From Peptoniphilus genitalis (GTDB lineage: Bacteria > Bacillota > Clostridia > Tissierellales > Peptoniphilaceae), in contig NZ_CP097885.1 of the NCBI RefSeq assembly GCF_023614525.1, positions 1 through 64,000 of the forward strand: a DNA stretch of 64,000 nucleotides. The letters are read 5' to 3'. This document shows, piece by piece, positions 27,803-38,000 of the stretch (the stretch's first letter is position 1; each line of letters opens with the position of its first letter). Under the pieces are notes generated by a model. The model had not been told where the DNA came from and did not search any database. It saw only the letters and a list, made by a program, of their open reading frames with translations. Position numbers and translations under genes: made by a program.

Positions 27803-28345
27803 ATGAATCAAATGACAAGTGACAATTTAAGATCAGCATTCGGCGGAGAATCTCAAGCACGTACTAGATACAATATCTGGGGCGATTGCGCAGAAAAAGA
27901 TGGTTTCAAAAACGTTAGAAGACTTTTTGATGCAACTTCTGATGCTGAAAAAATTCACGCTACACTTCACTTCAAGGCTATGAAAGATGTTTCTGGCGAT
28001 TTTGCTGTAACATCAATGGCAGGATTTGGAATTAATTCAACTTCTGAAAATCTTGAAGCAGCAAGAGGCGGAGAAATTTTTGAATCAACTCAAATGTATC
28101 CAGCTTTTATCGCAGTTGCAGAAATGCAAGGCGAAAAAGAAGCTGTTAAGGCAATGAGATTTGCTACAGCAGCTGAAGAAGTTCATGCTAAAAGATTTGC
28201 TACAGCTAAAGAAGCTGTTGATGCTGGAAAAGATTTAGATGTTGAAAACATCTACCTATGCCCAGTATGTGGATATATTTCTTTTGAAGAAGAAGATAAA
28301 TGTCCAATCTGCGGATGTGCAGGAAGCAAATTTGTTGCATACTAA
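27803..28345 (+). CDS. Rubrerythrin
   Basis: Peroxide-scavenging non-haem iron protein of anaerobes. The ferritin-like four-helix domain has the diiron ligands (FGGESQARTRY, AEKIHATLHF, AEMQGEK, AAEEVHAKRF), then a C-terminal rubredoxin-type FeS4 site (CPVCGY and CPICGC). Monocistronic, with its own promoter and terminator; GGGGG-type RBS. It points to an anaerobic lifestyle. Confidence 0.96.
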   Translation: MNQMTSDNLRSAFGGESQARTRYNIWGDCAEKDGFKNVRRLFDATSDAEKIHATLHFKAMKDVSGDFAVTSMAGFGINSTSENLEAARGGEIFESTQMYPAFIAVAEMQGEKEAVKAMRFATAAEEVHAKRFATAKEAVDAGKDLDVENIYLCPVCGYISFEEEDKCPICGCAGSKFVAY

Positions 28346-28353
28346 TTTTTGTT

Positions 28354-28392
28354 AAAAAAGTCTCCTCATCTTTATGATGGGGAGATTTTTTA
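28354..28392 (+). terminator. Intrinsic terminator of rubrerythrin
   Basis: CTCCTCATC-TTTAT-GATGGGGAG stem with flanking A and T runs. Confidence 0.88.
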
Positions 28393-28456
28393 TTATAAAA
28401 ATCTAAAGAAGCTATATACTTTAAATTGAAAAAATTATTATACATCAAAGTATTTA

Positions 28457-28485
28457 TTGCTAATTTCTCTTGCCTGTGGTATACT
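28457..28485 (+). promoter_or_regulatory. Promoter of the rpsB operon
   Basis: TTGCTA (28457-28462), 17-base spacer, TATACT (28480-28485). About 100 bases of untranslated leader follow before rpsB, a plausible place for S2 autoregulation; I did not recognise a defined RNA motif in it. Confidence 0.6.
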
Positions 28486-28590
28486 TTTATCCGGTAAGAA
28501 ATACACACATTTTCTGATATCACTGGAGTTGCCAATTTGGTCCCTATGATAAAGGATGAAAATGGAGGAAAAAACACGGAGGTGGCTTAA

Positions 28591-29364
28591 ATGTCAGTAA
28601 TTTCAATGAAAAGCTTATTAGAAGCTGGTGTACACTTTGGACACCAAACTAGAAGATGGAACCCTAAAATGAAGAGATTTATATTTACCGAAAGAAATGG
28701 TATTTATATAATCGACCTTCAAAAAACTGTTAAAAAAGTAGAAGAAGCTTACGATTTTGTAAGAGAAGTTGCAGCTAATGGTGGCGAAGTTCTTTTTGTA
28801 GGTACAAAAAAACAAGCTCAAGATGCAATTGAAAAAGAAGCTACTAAATGCGGTATGCCATACATTAACCAAAGATGGTTAGGTGGTCTTTTAACTAACT
28901 ACAAAACTATAAAGAATAGGATTGAAAGACTTTACAAACTATATGAAATGGAAGAAAATGGAACTTTTGATGTTCTTCCTAAAAAAGAAGTTGCTCAATT
29001 ACTTCACGAAAGAGAAAAGCTTGAAAAATTCCTAGGTGGAATTAAGGAAATGAAGGGTATGCCTAAAGCTTTATTTGTAGTAGACCCTAAAAAAGAAAAT
29101 ATTGCAGTTAAAGAAGCACATATTTTAGGAATTCCTGTTATCGGTATTGTAGATACAAACTGTGATCCTGAAGAAGTTGATATTCCAATTCCAGGAAACG
29201 ATGATGCTATTAGAGCAGTAAAACTTATTACTGAAACAATTGCTAATGCAGTTATCGAAGGAAAACAAGGCAGTCAAATTGAAGATACAGATTATGATGA
29301 ATCCACTCAAGAAGTTTCTGAAGAAGAAGCAGTTGAGGATGAAAAGTCAGCTATAGAAGAGTAA
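28591..29364 (+). CDS. rpsB: 30S ribosomal protein S2
   Basis: [45 protein letters not shown] and [19 protein letters not shown] are S2 hallmarks. A 257-residue protein with an acidic C-terminal tail. GGAGGTGG RBS. First gene of the rpsB-tsf-pyrH-frr cluster. Confidence 0.98.
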   Translation: MSVISMKSLLEAGVHFGHQTRRWNPKMKRFIFTERNGIYIIDLQKTVKKVEEAYDFVREVAANGGEVLFVGTKKQAQDAIEKEATKCGMPYINQRWLGGLLTNYKTIKNRIERLYKLYEMEENGTFDVLPKKEVAQLLHEREKLEKFLGGIKEMKGMPKALFVVDPKKENIAVKEAHILGIPVIGIVDTNCDPEEVDIPIPGNDDAIRAVKLITETIANAVIEGKQGSQIEDTDYDESTQEVSEEEAVEDEKSAIEE

Positions 29365-29373
29365 AGATATTTC

Positions 29374-29410
29374 GAGAGTTCTAAAGTAATCCTTTATAAC
29401 TCTCTTTTTT
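29374..29410 (+). terminator. Terminator or attenuator between rpsB and tsf
   Basis: GAGAGTTcTAAAG and CTTTAtAACTCTC pair, followed by six Ts. Partial read-through into tsf is expected, since no clear promoter lies between it and tsf. Confidence 0.8.
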
Positions 29411-29435
29411 TAAAATAAATAAGGAGTGAATTAAA

Positions 29436-30080
29436 ATGGCTATTACAGCAGCAATGGTTAAAGAATTAAGAGAAAAATCTGGCGCAGGTATGATGGACTG
29501 CAAGAAAGCTTTAACAGAAACAAATGGTGATATGGATAAGGCAGTAGACTTTTTAAGAGAAAAGGGACTAGCTTCTGTTGCAAAAAAATCTTCAAGAATT
29601 GCTTCTGAAGGTATTGTTGAATCTTATGTACACGGTGGAAGAATCGGAGTTCTAGTTGAAGTTAACTCAGAAACTGACTTCGTTGCTAAAAATGAAGAAT
29701 TCCAAAACTTTGTTAAGGACATTGCAATGCAAATCGCAGCAGTTGCTCCAAAATACGTAAGTCGTGAAGAAGTTCCTGCTGAAGAAGTTGAACACGAAAA
29801 GAACGTTTTAACTGAACAAGCAAGAGGCGAAAATAAACCTGAACACATTATTGAAAAAATGGTTCAAGGTAGACTTGAAAAATTCTATGAAGAAATTTGT
29901 CTTCTTGACCAAGACTTCATTAAAGATTCAGACAAAAAGATTAGAGATATTCTAAATGATCTAATTGCAAAAATAGGCGAAAATATTAAAATCAGAAGAT
30001 TTGTTAGATATGAAGTTGGCGAAGGTCTTGAAAAAAGAGAAGAAGACTTTGCAGAAGAAGTAGCAAAACAATTAGGATAA
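29436..30080 (+). CDS. tsf: Translation elongation factor Ts
   Basis: Nucleotide exchange factor for EF-Tu. The N-terminal UBA-like domain has [19 protein letters not shown] and the core [13 protein letters not shown], the canonical signatures. 214 residues is a shorter form, with a reduced C-terminal domain compared with the about 290 residues of B. subtilis or E. coli. AAGGAGTG RBS. Confidence 0.97.
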   Translation: MAITAAMVKELREKSGAGMMDCKKALTETNGDMDKAVDFLREKGLASVAKKSSRIASEGIVESYVHGGRIGVLVEVNSETDFVAKNEEFQNFVKDIAMQIAAVAPKYVSREEVPAEEVEHEKNVLTEQARGENKPEHIIEKMVQGRLEKFYEEICLLDQDFIKDSDKKIRDILNDLIAKIGENIKIRRFVRYEVGEGLEKREEDFAEEVAKQLG

Positions 30081-30096
30081 CAAATTGGAGGAGTAA

Positions 30097-30801
30097 ATGC
30101 CAAAATATAAGAGAATTGTTTTAAAACTCAGTGGAGAAGCACTAGCAGGATCAAATACCGTTGGTATTGACATGGATTATGTTAATTTAATTGCTAAGCA
30201 AGTTAAGAAAATTTATGATTCAGGAGTAGAAACTGGTATTGTTGTTGGTGGCGGAAACTTTTGGAGAGGACGAGACGAAAACAATATAGACCGTGCTACA
30301 TCTGATTATATGGGTATGCTAGGTACTGTAATGAATGCTTTGGCATTACAGGACTCTTTAGAAAAATTAGGCGTTATTACTCGTGTGCAAACTGCTATCG
30401 AAATGAAGCAAGTTGCTGAACCCTATATTAGAAGGCGTGCTATAAGACACTTGGAAAAGGGTCGTGTAGTTATATTTTCTGCAGGAGTTGGTAATCCATA
30501 CTTCTCAACAGATACAGCAGCTGCACTTAGGGCAGCAGAAATTGATGCTGATATAATTTTATTAGCTAAGAAGGGTGTAGATGGAATCTATGATTCTGAT
30601 CCTAACATTAATTCTGATGCTAAGAAGTTTGACAACTTAACATATAGGGAAATTTTAAATAAAAACTTAAAAATCATGGATGCCACAGCAACTACACTTT
30701 GTATGGACAACAATATTCCACTTCAAGTATTTGGAATAGATGAGGAAGATGCAATGTATAAAGTTGTTTGTGGCGAAGACATTGGTACTAATGTTAAATA
30801 G
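30097..30801 (+). CDS. pyrH: UMP kinase
   Basis: Hexameric bacterial UMP kinase: [42 protein letters not shown] and [20 protein letters not shown] are diagnostic. GGAGGAG RBS; placed in the conserved tsf-pyrH-frr order. Confidence 0.97.
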   Translation: MPKYKRIVLKLSGEALAGSNTVGIDMDYVNLIAKQVKKIYDSGVETGIVVGGGNFWRGRDENNIDRATSDYMGMLGTVMNALALQDSLEKLGVITRVQTAIEMKQVAEPYIRRRAIRHLEKGRVVIFSAGVGNPYFSTDTAAALRAAEIDADIILLAKKGVDGIYDSDPNINSDAKKFDNLTYREILNKNLKIMDATATTLCMDNNIPLQVFGIDEEDAMYKVVCGEDIGTNVK

Positions 30802-30810
30802 GAGGATATT

Positions 30811-31368
30811 ATGATATCTGATCTTAAGAAAAATACTGAGTCAAGAATGTCAAAATCTATTGACTCACTTACTGAATCACTTCAGTCAATAAGAGCAGGA
30901 CGTGCTAATACAAGTTTACTAGATAGGATTTATGTTGATTATTATGGACAACAATCTCCACTTAATCAAGTTGCTAGTCTATCTGCACCGGAAGCTAGAC
31001 TTCTTGCAATTCAACCTTGGGATGCAACTTTAATTCCTGAAATTGAAAAAGCAATTCAAAAATCTGATCTAGGAATAACTCCTTCAAATGATGGAAAAAT
31101 TATCAGACTTGTTATACCTCAACTAACTGAAGAAAGAAGAAAAGATCTTACGAAGTTAGTAGGGAAATATGCTGAAGAAGCTAAGGTTTCAATTAGAAAC
31201 ATTAGAAGAGACGCTATGGAAGATATTAAAAAAGCAGAAAAAGCTAAAGAAATATCTGAGGATGATAGAAAAACTTATGAAGAAGATATTCAAAAGTTAA
31301 CAGATAAATACATCAAAGATGTTGATGGCGTAGCAGCAGATAAAGAAAAAGAACTTATGGAAATTTAA
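30811..31368 (+). CDS. frr: Ribosome recycling factor
   Basis: Splits post-termination ribosomes with EF-G. 185 residues: [71 protein letters not shown]; follows pyrH. Confidence 0.97.
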   Translation: MISDLKKNTESRMSKSIDSLTESLQSIRAGRANTSLLDRIYVDYYGQQSPLNQVASLSAPEARLLAIQPWDATLIPEIEKAIQKSDLGITPSNDGKIIRLVIPQLTEERRKDLTKLVGKYAEEAKVSIRNIRRDAMEDIKKAEKAKEISEDDRKTYEEDIQKLTDKYIKDVDGVAADKEKELMEI

Positions 31369-31373
31369 TTTTT

Positions 31374-31402
31374 AGCCTTAGATTATTCTAAGGCTCTTTT
31401 TT
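31374..31402 (+). terminator. Terminator or attenuator after frr
   Basis: A perfect 9-bp stem AGCCTTAGA / TCTAAGGCT with TTAT loop followed by a T run, just before the uppS RBS. Confidence 0.85.
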
Positions 31403-31413
31403 TAAGGAGTTTT

Positions 31414-32139
31414 ATGAATTATTACGAACAATTAGACTTAAGCAATATACCAAAACATATTGGTATTATTATGGATGGCAACGGTAGATGGGCAAAAAAT
31501 AGAAAAATGCCCAGAACTTTTGGTCATAAAGAAGGAAGTGAAAGAGTTATAGAAATTGTTGAAGCTGCATATAAGATTAATGTAAAATCTCTAACTCTCT
31601 ATGCTTTTTCAACTGAAAACTGGAAAAGACCAGATGAAGAGATATCTAAATTAATGGATCTGCTTGCCTTTTATATAAAAGGTCAACTTGAAAAAATAAA
31701 GAAAAACAATATTAGGATAAAAGTCTTGGGAGACTATAAAGTATTTCCTGATAAAATCGTAAAGCTAATAGACGCTGCATTGCAGGAAACAAAATCAAAT
31801 GATAAAATGATATTAAATATTGGTCTAAATTATGGTGGTCAAAGTGAAATTGTAAGAGCTAGCAAAATGATTTGCGAAGATCTTATTGCTGGCAACATTT
31901 CTCTAGATGAAATAAATACTGAATCTTTCAAAGATTACTTATATACAAGAGGGCAAGAGGACTTAGATTTACTTATAAGACCAAGTGGTGAGCTTAGAGT
32001 TTCAAATTTTTTACTCTATCAGTTAGCCTATAGTGAGTTTTATTTTTCGAATATATTGTGGCCAGACTTTCACGAAGAAGAATTTTACAAGGCCATTTGT
32101 GATTTTCAAAACCGCAATAGAAGGTACGGAGGATTATAA
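31414..32139 (+). CDS. uppS: Undecaprenyl diphosphate synthase (cis-prenyltransferase)
   Basis: Makes the C55 lipid carrier for wall synthesis. Motifs: HIGIIMDGNGRWAK, TFGHKEG, TLYAFSTENWKRP and DLLIRPSGELRVSNFLLYQLAYSEFYF. The usual RTSGE/RTGGE reads RPSGE here. Feeds on products of the MEP pathway genes ispD, ispF and ispG in the same window. Confidence 0.96.
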   Translation: MNYYEQLDLSNIPKHIGIIMDGNGRWAKNRKMPRTFGHKEGSERVIEIVEAAYKINVKSLTLYAFSTENWKRPDEEISKLMDLLAFYIKGQLEKIKKNNIRIKVLGDYKVFPDKIVKLIDAALQETKSNDKMILNIGLNYGGQSEIVRASKMICEDLIAGNISLDEINTESFKDYLYTRGQEDLDLLIRPSGELRVSNFLLYQLAYSEFYFSNILWPDFHEEEFYKAICDFQNRNRRYGGL

Positions 32140-32141
32140 TC

Positions 32142-32924
32142 TTGACAGATTTACAAAAAAGAGTTTCCACAGGTATAGTGGGCATAGCTATATTAATTTT
32201 AATATTTTATTTAGGTTTAAATGCCATTAAATTTTCAATTTTTGTTATAACAATAGAAGCAATAAGAGAACTTTACAACGCTCTTATTAATAAAGGGATA
32301 AAACTTTATTTGCCCAGCTTGCTTTTTGGTGCCTTAATAACATTTTTATTTTCAATTCTAGATAAAAATTTAACCTTTACCCTAGTCTTATATTTCATAT
32401 TTAATTCTTCTTTATATGTTCTTTTAAAAGACTATACTTTGAGCAATTACTCCTTTACAAATATGGCTTATTTTTATCTTGTGTTTTTTCTTAATTTACT
32501 AGGAAGTTTAGATGACATTTATATAATTATTTCAGCTTTTGTAATTGCCTTCTCCACTGATACTTTTGCTTACTTTGTAGGATCTACTTTTGGAAAACAC
32601 AAACTAATCGAAAGAGTGAGTCCAAATAAATCCGTTGAAGGAGCTCTTGGCGGAACTTTTTTTGCTATAATTTTAACTTCTGTCTATTTCACATTGTTAA
32701 ACAAGTATAATTATATTTATGACATTAATATTCTTGTAATCTTTCTTATTATGCTTGCGTCTATTGCTGGTCAATTTGGAGATTTATTTGCATCAAAAAT
32801 AAAAAGATATTCAGGAATAAAAGATTATGCACAAATTTTGCCAGGACACGGAGGGATACTCGATAGATTTGACAGTCTAATTTTTATAAGTCCTCTAGTT
32901 TTTATTTTGTACCACTTTATTTAA
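32142..32924 (+). CDS. cdsA: Phosphatidate cytidylyltransferase
   Basis: Membrane enzyme making CDP-diacylglycerol, the precursor used by PgsA (53.5 kb). Eight or so hydrophobic segments; the C-terminal signature SKIKRYSGIKDYAQILPGHGGILDRFDS and the FGKHKLIERVSPNKSVEG motif are present. TTG start with GGAGG upstream. Confidence 0.94.
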   Translation: MTDLQKRVSTGIVGIAILILIFYLGLNAIKFSIFVITIEAIRELYNALINKGIKLYLPSLLFGALITFLFSILDKNLTFTLVLYFIFNSSLYVLLKDYTLSNYSFTNMAYFYLVFFLNLLGSLDDIYIIISAFVIAFSTDTFAYFVGSTFGKHKLIERVSPNKSVEGALGGTFFAIILTSVYFTLLNKYNYIYDINILVIFLIMLASIAGQFGDLFASKIKRYSGIKDYAQILPGHGGILDRFDSLIFISPLVFILYHFI

Positions 32925-32933
32925 GGAGGATAA

Positions 32934-33944
32934 ATGATAACTTTAATAAGTTCACTACTTGTATTTTTACTTGTAGTCATGCTACATGAGCTTGGCCATT
33001 TTACAGTTGCAAAGTTATCTGGCATTAAAGTAAATGAATTTTCTATTGGAATGGGTCCAAAAATTTATCAAAAGGAAAAAGGTGAAACTTTTTATAGTCT
33101 GAGAATACTACCAGTTGGAGGTTATGTTGCTATGGAAGGGGAAGAAGAGAATTCACATGACCCTAGAGCCTTTAACAATGTCCATATTTTTAAAAGGATG
33201 GCAGTTGTTTTAGCTGGAGCTTTTATGAATTTTGTTTTGGGTTTTCTTGCCTTCACTATTATTTTTTCTATCGTAGGATATGGCTCTAACGAAATTGATA
33301 AAGTTATAGAAAATTCTCCTGCTATGACTTCTGGACTAAAAACTGGAGATAAAATTATTAAAATCAATAGTTCACCTACTAGGGATATATATGATATAAA
33401 TTCTGTCATTTCTAAAAACAATGATAAAGAAATGAATTTTTTTGTTGATAGAAAAGGTGAATTGTTAAAATTTAGCATAAAACCACAGTTTTCTGAAGAG
33501 AATAAAATGTATCTCATTGGCATTACATCAAAAATTGATCATTCATTTCTCAAATCAATAAGTCTTGGAGCTGATAGGACTTTACAGATGTCAAAAATGA
33601 TTATTCAAAGTATTAAGATGATGTTTAGTGGATCTTTTAAAATGGAATACTTATCAGGTCCTGTTGGAGTCGTTCAATTAATTGGATCAGAATCATCAAA
33701 AGGGTTTTTAAATTTTTTACAAATTTTAGGCTTAATTTCAGTAAATCTTGGAGTATTTAATTTGCTTCCTATTCCAGCACTTGATGGAGGAAAATTTTTA
33801 TTTTTATTAATTGAAGCTATAATAGGAAAGCCAATTAATGAAAAGATTGAGCAAGGACTTTCCCTAATAGGTATAGGTCTTTTATTTTCACTAATGATAT
33901 ATGTAACTATTTTTAATGATATTGGAAGGTTGTTTAATAAATGA
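32934..33944 (+). CDS. rseP: RIP metalloprotease RseP (site-2 protease family)
   Basis: Intramembrane zinc protease with HELGH (in VMLHELGHFTVAKL), a single PDZ domain (about 110-190, SGLKTGDKIIKINS) and the C-terminal LLPIPALDGGKF motif with the third ligand Asp. Cleaves anti-sigma factors or leftover signal peptides. It follows cdsA directly; dxr, usually between them, is absent. AAGGAGG RBS. Confidence 0.95.
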   Translation: MITLISSLLVFLLVVMLHELGHFTVAKLSGIKVNEFSIGMGPKIYQKEKGETFYSLRILPVGGYVAMEGEEENSHDPRAFNNVHIFKRMAVVLAGAFMNFVLGFLAFTIIFSIVGYGSNEIDKVIENSPAMTSGLKTGDKIIKINSSPTRDIYDINSVISKNNDKEMNFFVDRKGELLKFSIKPQFSEENKMYLIGITSKIDHSFLKSISLGADRTLQMSKMIIQSIKMMFSGSFKMEYLSGPVGVVQLIGSESSKGFLNFLQILGLISVNLGVFNLLPIPALDGGKFLFLLIEAIIGKPINEKIEQGLSLIGIGLLFSLMIYVTIFNDIGRLFNK

Positions 33945-34996
33945 TAAATAGAAAAGAAACAAAAAAAGTATATGTTGGCAATGTTCCAATTGGTGGAAAT
34001 TCTTTTATTTCTATCCAATCAATGACAAACACCAACACTAAAGATGTGAAATCTACTGTTTCTCAAATAAAAAAACTTGAAAATGCAGGATGTGACATTA
34101 TTAGAATGGCGGTTAATGATCTTGAAGATGCAGCTGCTCTAAGGGAAATTAAAAAAGAAATTAATATACCAATAATTTCAGATATACAGTTTAATTATAA
34201 ACTTGCTCTTGCCGCTTGTGAGAATGAATCTGATGCAATAAGGCTTAATCCTGGAAATATAGGTGCCTCATGGAAGGTTAAAGAAGTTGTTGAAGCTTGT
34301 AAGTTTCATAACATTCCTATAAGAGTTGGCGTTAACTCAGGCTCTGTAAAACAAGAATTTTTAGATAAATTTAATGGAGTTAATGCATCTTCCATTTGCT
34401 ATAGTGCCCTAGAAGAAATTGAATTATTAGAAAAAAATAATTTCTATGATATAGCAGTATCTTTAAAAGCATCTAGCGTTAATTTAACTATTGAAAGCTA
34501 TAGAAAATTTTCTGATATGTCAAATTATCCTCTACATTTAGGAGTTACAGAAGCGGGAAGTCCTAAGAAAGGTATTGTTAAATCTGCCATTGGTATAGGA
34601 ACTCTTCTAGCAGAGGGGATAGGAGATACAATAAGAGTTTCTCTAACTTCAGACCCTCTTGAAGAAGTAATAGCCGGCAAGGATATCTTAAAGGCTCTTG
34701 ATTTAAAAAGGGAGGGTATAGACTTAATTTCTTGTCCAACTTGTGCAAGAACTAAGGTTGATTTAATTGAGATAGTTAATAAGGCTGAAGAAAAGCTTTA
34801 TTCTATGGACAAAAACTTAAAGGTAGCAATTATGGGCTGCCCTGTTAATGGACCTGGTGAGGCAAGAGAAGCTGATATTGGGATTGCTTGTGGACACGGT
34901 GAAGGTCTAATATTTAGCAAGGGAGAAATAATTAAAAAAGTTCCAGAAGATATGCTATTATCTGAACTTTTATCTGAGATAGAAAAAATTGGGTGA
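33941..34996 (+). CDS. ispG: 4-hydroxy-3-methylbut-2-enyl diphosphate synthase
   Basis: Iron-sulfur enzyme of the MEP pathway. QSMTNTNTKDV, IRMAVND, RLNPGNIG, and the cluster motif CPTCARTKVDL with MGCPVNGPGEA are present. The usual reductant is flavodoxin or ferredoxin. The ATG overlaps the rseP stop. Confidence 0.96.
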   Translation: MINRKETKKVYVGNVPIGGNSFISIQSMTNTNTKDVKSTVSQIKKLENAGCDIIRMAVNDLEDAAALREIKKEINIPIISDIQFNYKLALAACENESDAIRLNPGNIGASWKVKEVVEACKFHNIPIRVGVNSGSVKQEFLDKFNGVNASSICYSALEEIELLEKNNFYDIAVSLKASSVNLTIESYRKFSDMSNYPLHLGVTEAGSPKKGIVKSAIGIGTLLAEGIGDTIRVSLTSDPLEEVIAGKDILKALDLKREGIDLISCPTCARTKVDLIEIVNKAEEKLYSMDKNLKVAIMGCPVNGPGEAREADIGIACGHGEGLIFSKGEIIKKVPEDMLLSELLSEIEKIG

Positions 34997-35000
34997 TAAT

Positions 35001-38000
35001 TTGATTTTATTAAAAGATATTTTACAAAAATTAAATACTTCATACGATAATATTTCAGAAGAGATTTTCATAGAATCTATTAAAAGAAATAAAAATACTA
35101 ATGAAGCTTTTTTTGTTATTAATTCAAAAAGAGATTTAGAAGAAACTTTTAAAAATGAAATTGAAGATATCTTTTCCAAAAATCTTGATGAATACAAAAT
35201 TTATATTGACTTCAAATCATCTTCTCTATACAAAAGCGAAGATGATTTAATTTGTGCAGAAATTTTGAAATACAACCCATCTTCAAAAATTTGGATAGAT
35301 GATATTGAAATAAATAAAAATGAAAAAATAGGAACAATCGATATAACTCTACCTAGTGAAGAAGCTTTCTACAGCTTAAGTCAAAATGGATTCGCTAGCT
35401 ATCTTCAAAAAGAATTAAAAATTTTTGGTGATTTTAATATTAAATTTGATTTTCTTAAAAATGAATTTGAAGAAGATAGTATTGAGAACTTTATATGTCA
35501 AATTGAAGAAGCTGAAGAAGTAATATCCACAAAACACGAGGAAGAATTTAAGAGCAAAATCGAAAAAAAATCAAAAGAAAAAAACACTAAAAAATCTGAC
35601 TCCTATGGCAAAAAGGACCTTGGAACAATCGAAAGATTAATCGATGTGAATGTAAACTCCCAGAAAGTCACTGTTGAAGTTGACATATTTAACATTGAAA
35701 GCAGGGAATTAAAAAATGGTAACTCCTTAATATCGACATCTATTACAGACTACACATCTTCTACTTTAGCAAAAATATTTTTGAAACCTGATAAGGCTGA
35801 AGAATTTTTAGAAAGTTTTAATAAAGGAGACCATGTAGTGATAACAGGAAATGTTTCCTATGATAATTTTTCTAGGTGTGACACTATAATGATCAGGTAT
35901 ATTGAAAAGAGAGACAAGATAATTCGAAGGGATAATTCAGATGAGAAGAGAACAGAACTTAGAATTCACTCAAAGATGTCTCAAATGTCAGGTGTAACCT
36001 CCTTTACTGATTTTGCAAATAGAGCAAAACTTTGGGGACATGATTCAATAGGTATAGCCGATACAAATGATGTCCAAGGTTTCCCAGAAGCTATGGAGGC
36101 CGCAGAAAAAACTGGATTAAAAATTCTCTACGGTACTGATATTAACTTTGTTGATGACAAAGAAAAAATTGTTACTAACTATGAAGAGGGAAAAACTTAT
36201 GATACTTATGTGGTATTTGATATAGAAACCACAGGACTTTCTTCAAGAAATGATAAAATTACAGAAATTGGTGCCGTTAAGATTAAAAACGGAATGATAG
36301 TAGGCAGATTCTCACAGCTAATTAATCCAGAAAAAGAAATCCCACAAGTTGTAGTTGATTTGACAGGAATCAGCAATGCTATGGTTGAAAATGAACCTAC
36401 TATAGAAGAAGTAATTCTCAAATTCTATGACTTTGCTAAAGATGCAGTCCTCGTAGCTCACAATGCTAAATTTGATATTTCTTTTATAAGGCGAGAATAT
36501 GCAAATAACAACCTAGTATTTAATCATCCAATTCTAGATACTCTAGTACTGGCAAGAGCAACAATGACCGATATGAAAAGATTTAATCTAGGAACTCTTT
36601 GTAAAAATCTAGGAGTCTCTCTTGTGGGTGCTCACAGAGCAGTTAATGATGCTGAAGCTACTGCAGAAGTATTTATTAAGTTAATTGAAAAAATTAAGAG
36701 AGAAGAAGAATTTGATTTTGAAAATTTAAATAAAGAAATAGTAAACATAGAATCTAAACGTTTATTCGAGTCATCTTTATTATTATTAGTGCAAAATGAA
36801 ATTGGTTTAAAAAATTTATACATGTTAATTTCTGATTCTCATATGAAATATTTTAACTTTGTTGCAAAAGTACCTAGAAGCCTTTTGGATAAATACCGCG
36901 AAGGAATATTAGTAGGATCAGGTAATGCTAACTCAGAATTATTTGATGCTATATATAGGATGTGCCCTCAAGAAGAATTGCTTGAGATTGCAAAATATTA
37001 TGACTTCTTAGAAATTCAACCGACAAGTGATAATATTCTTGCAATTGAAGATGGTAAATATACTATTGAAGATATAAGAGAAATAAATAAAAAGATAATT
37101 TCCATAGGAGAAGAATTAAATATACCTGTTGTTGCTGATTCAGACACTTATTATCTTGAGGAGTCTGAAGACGTATTAAGAAGAATTGTGCTAAACGGTA
37201 AACCTGGAAGACCAGATCCTAGAGCTAGTAGAAATCAAAAATTTTATTTTAAAACTACAGAAGAAATGCTAGATGAGTTCTCTTACTTAGGACAAGACAA
37301 GGCTTATGAAGTTGTAGTAACTAATACTAATAAATTGAAGAATTCAATAAAAGATATCAAGCCTATTCCTGATGGAACTTATCCTCCAGTTATTGAAGGT
37401 TCTGATGATAGTTTAAGAGAAATGACCTATAAAAAAGCACATGATATTTATGGAGATGAACTCCCAAAAATTGTTGAGGACAGATTAGAAAAGGAACTTA
37501 AGTCAATTATTTCAAATGGTTATTCCGTACTCTATATAATTGCTCAAAAACTTGTAAAAAAATCTAATGATGATGGTTTCTTAGTAGGATCAAGAGGTTC
37601 TGTTGGTTCATCCTTTGTTGCAACAATGGCAGACATTACAGAAGTAAATCCACTCCCACCACATTATATTTGTCCTAATTGCAAATATTCTGAATTTACA
37701 GAGGACTTAACTTATGGCAGTGGAGTTGATATGCCAGACAAAGTTTGTCCTAAGTGCGGCAGTCCTCTTAAAAAGGATGGACATAACATTCCTTTTGAAG
37801 TTTTCTTAGGCTTTTATGGTGACAAGGAGCCAGATATTGATTTAAACTTTGCGGGTGAATATCAACCAAGAGCACACAAGTACACTGAAGAATTGTTTGG
37901 CGAAGGTTATGTTTTTAGAGCAGGAACTATTGGAAAAATAGCAGATAAGACTGCTTATGGTTATGTAAAAAAATATTTTGAAAACAAACATATTTCTCCT

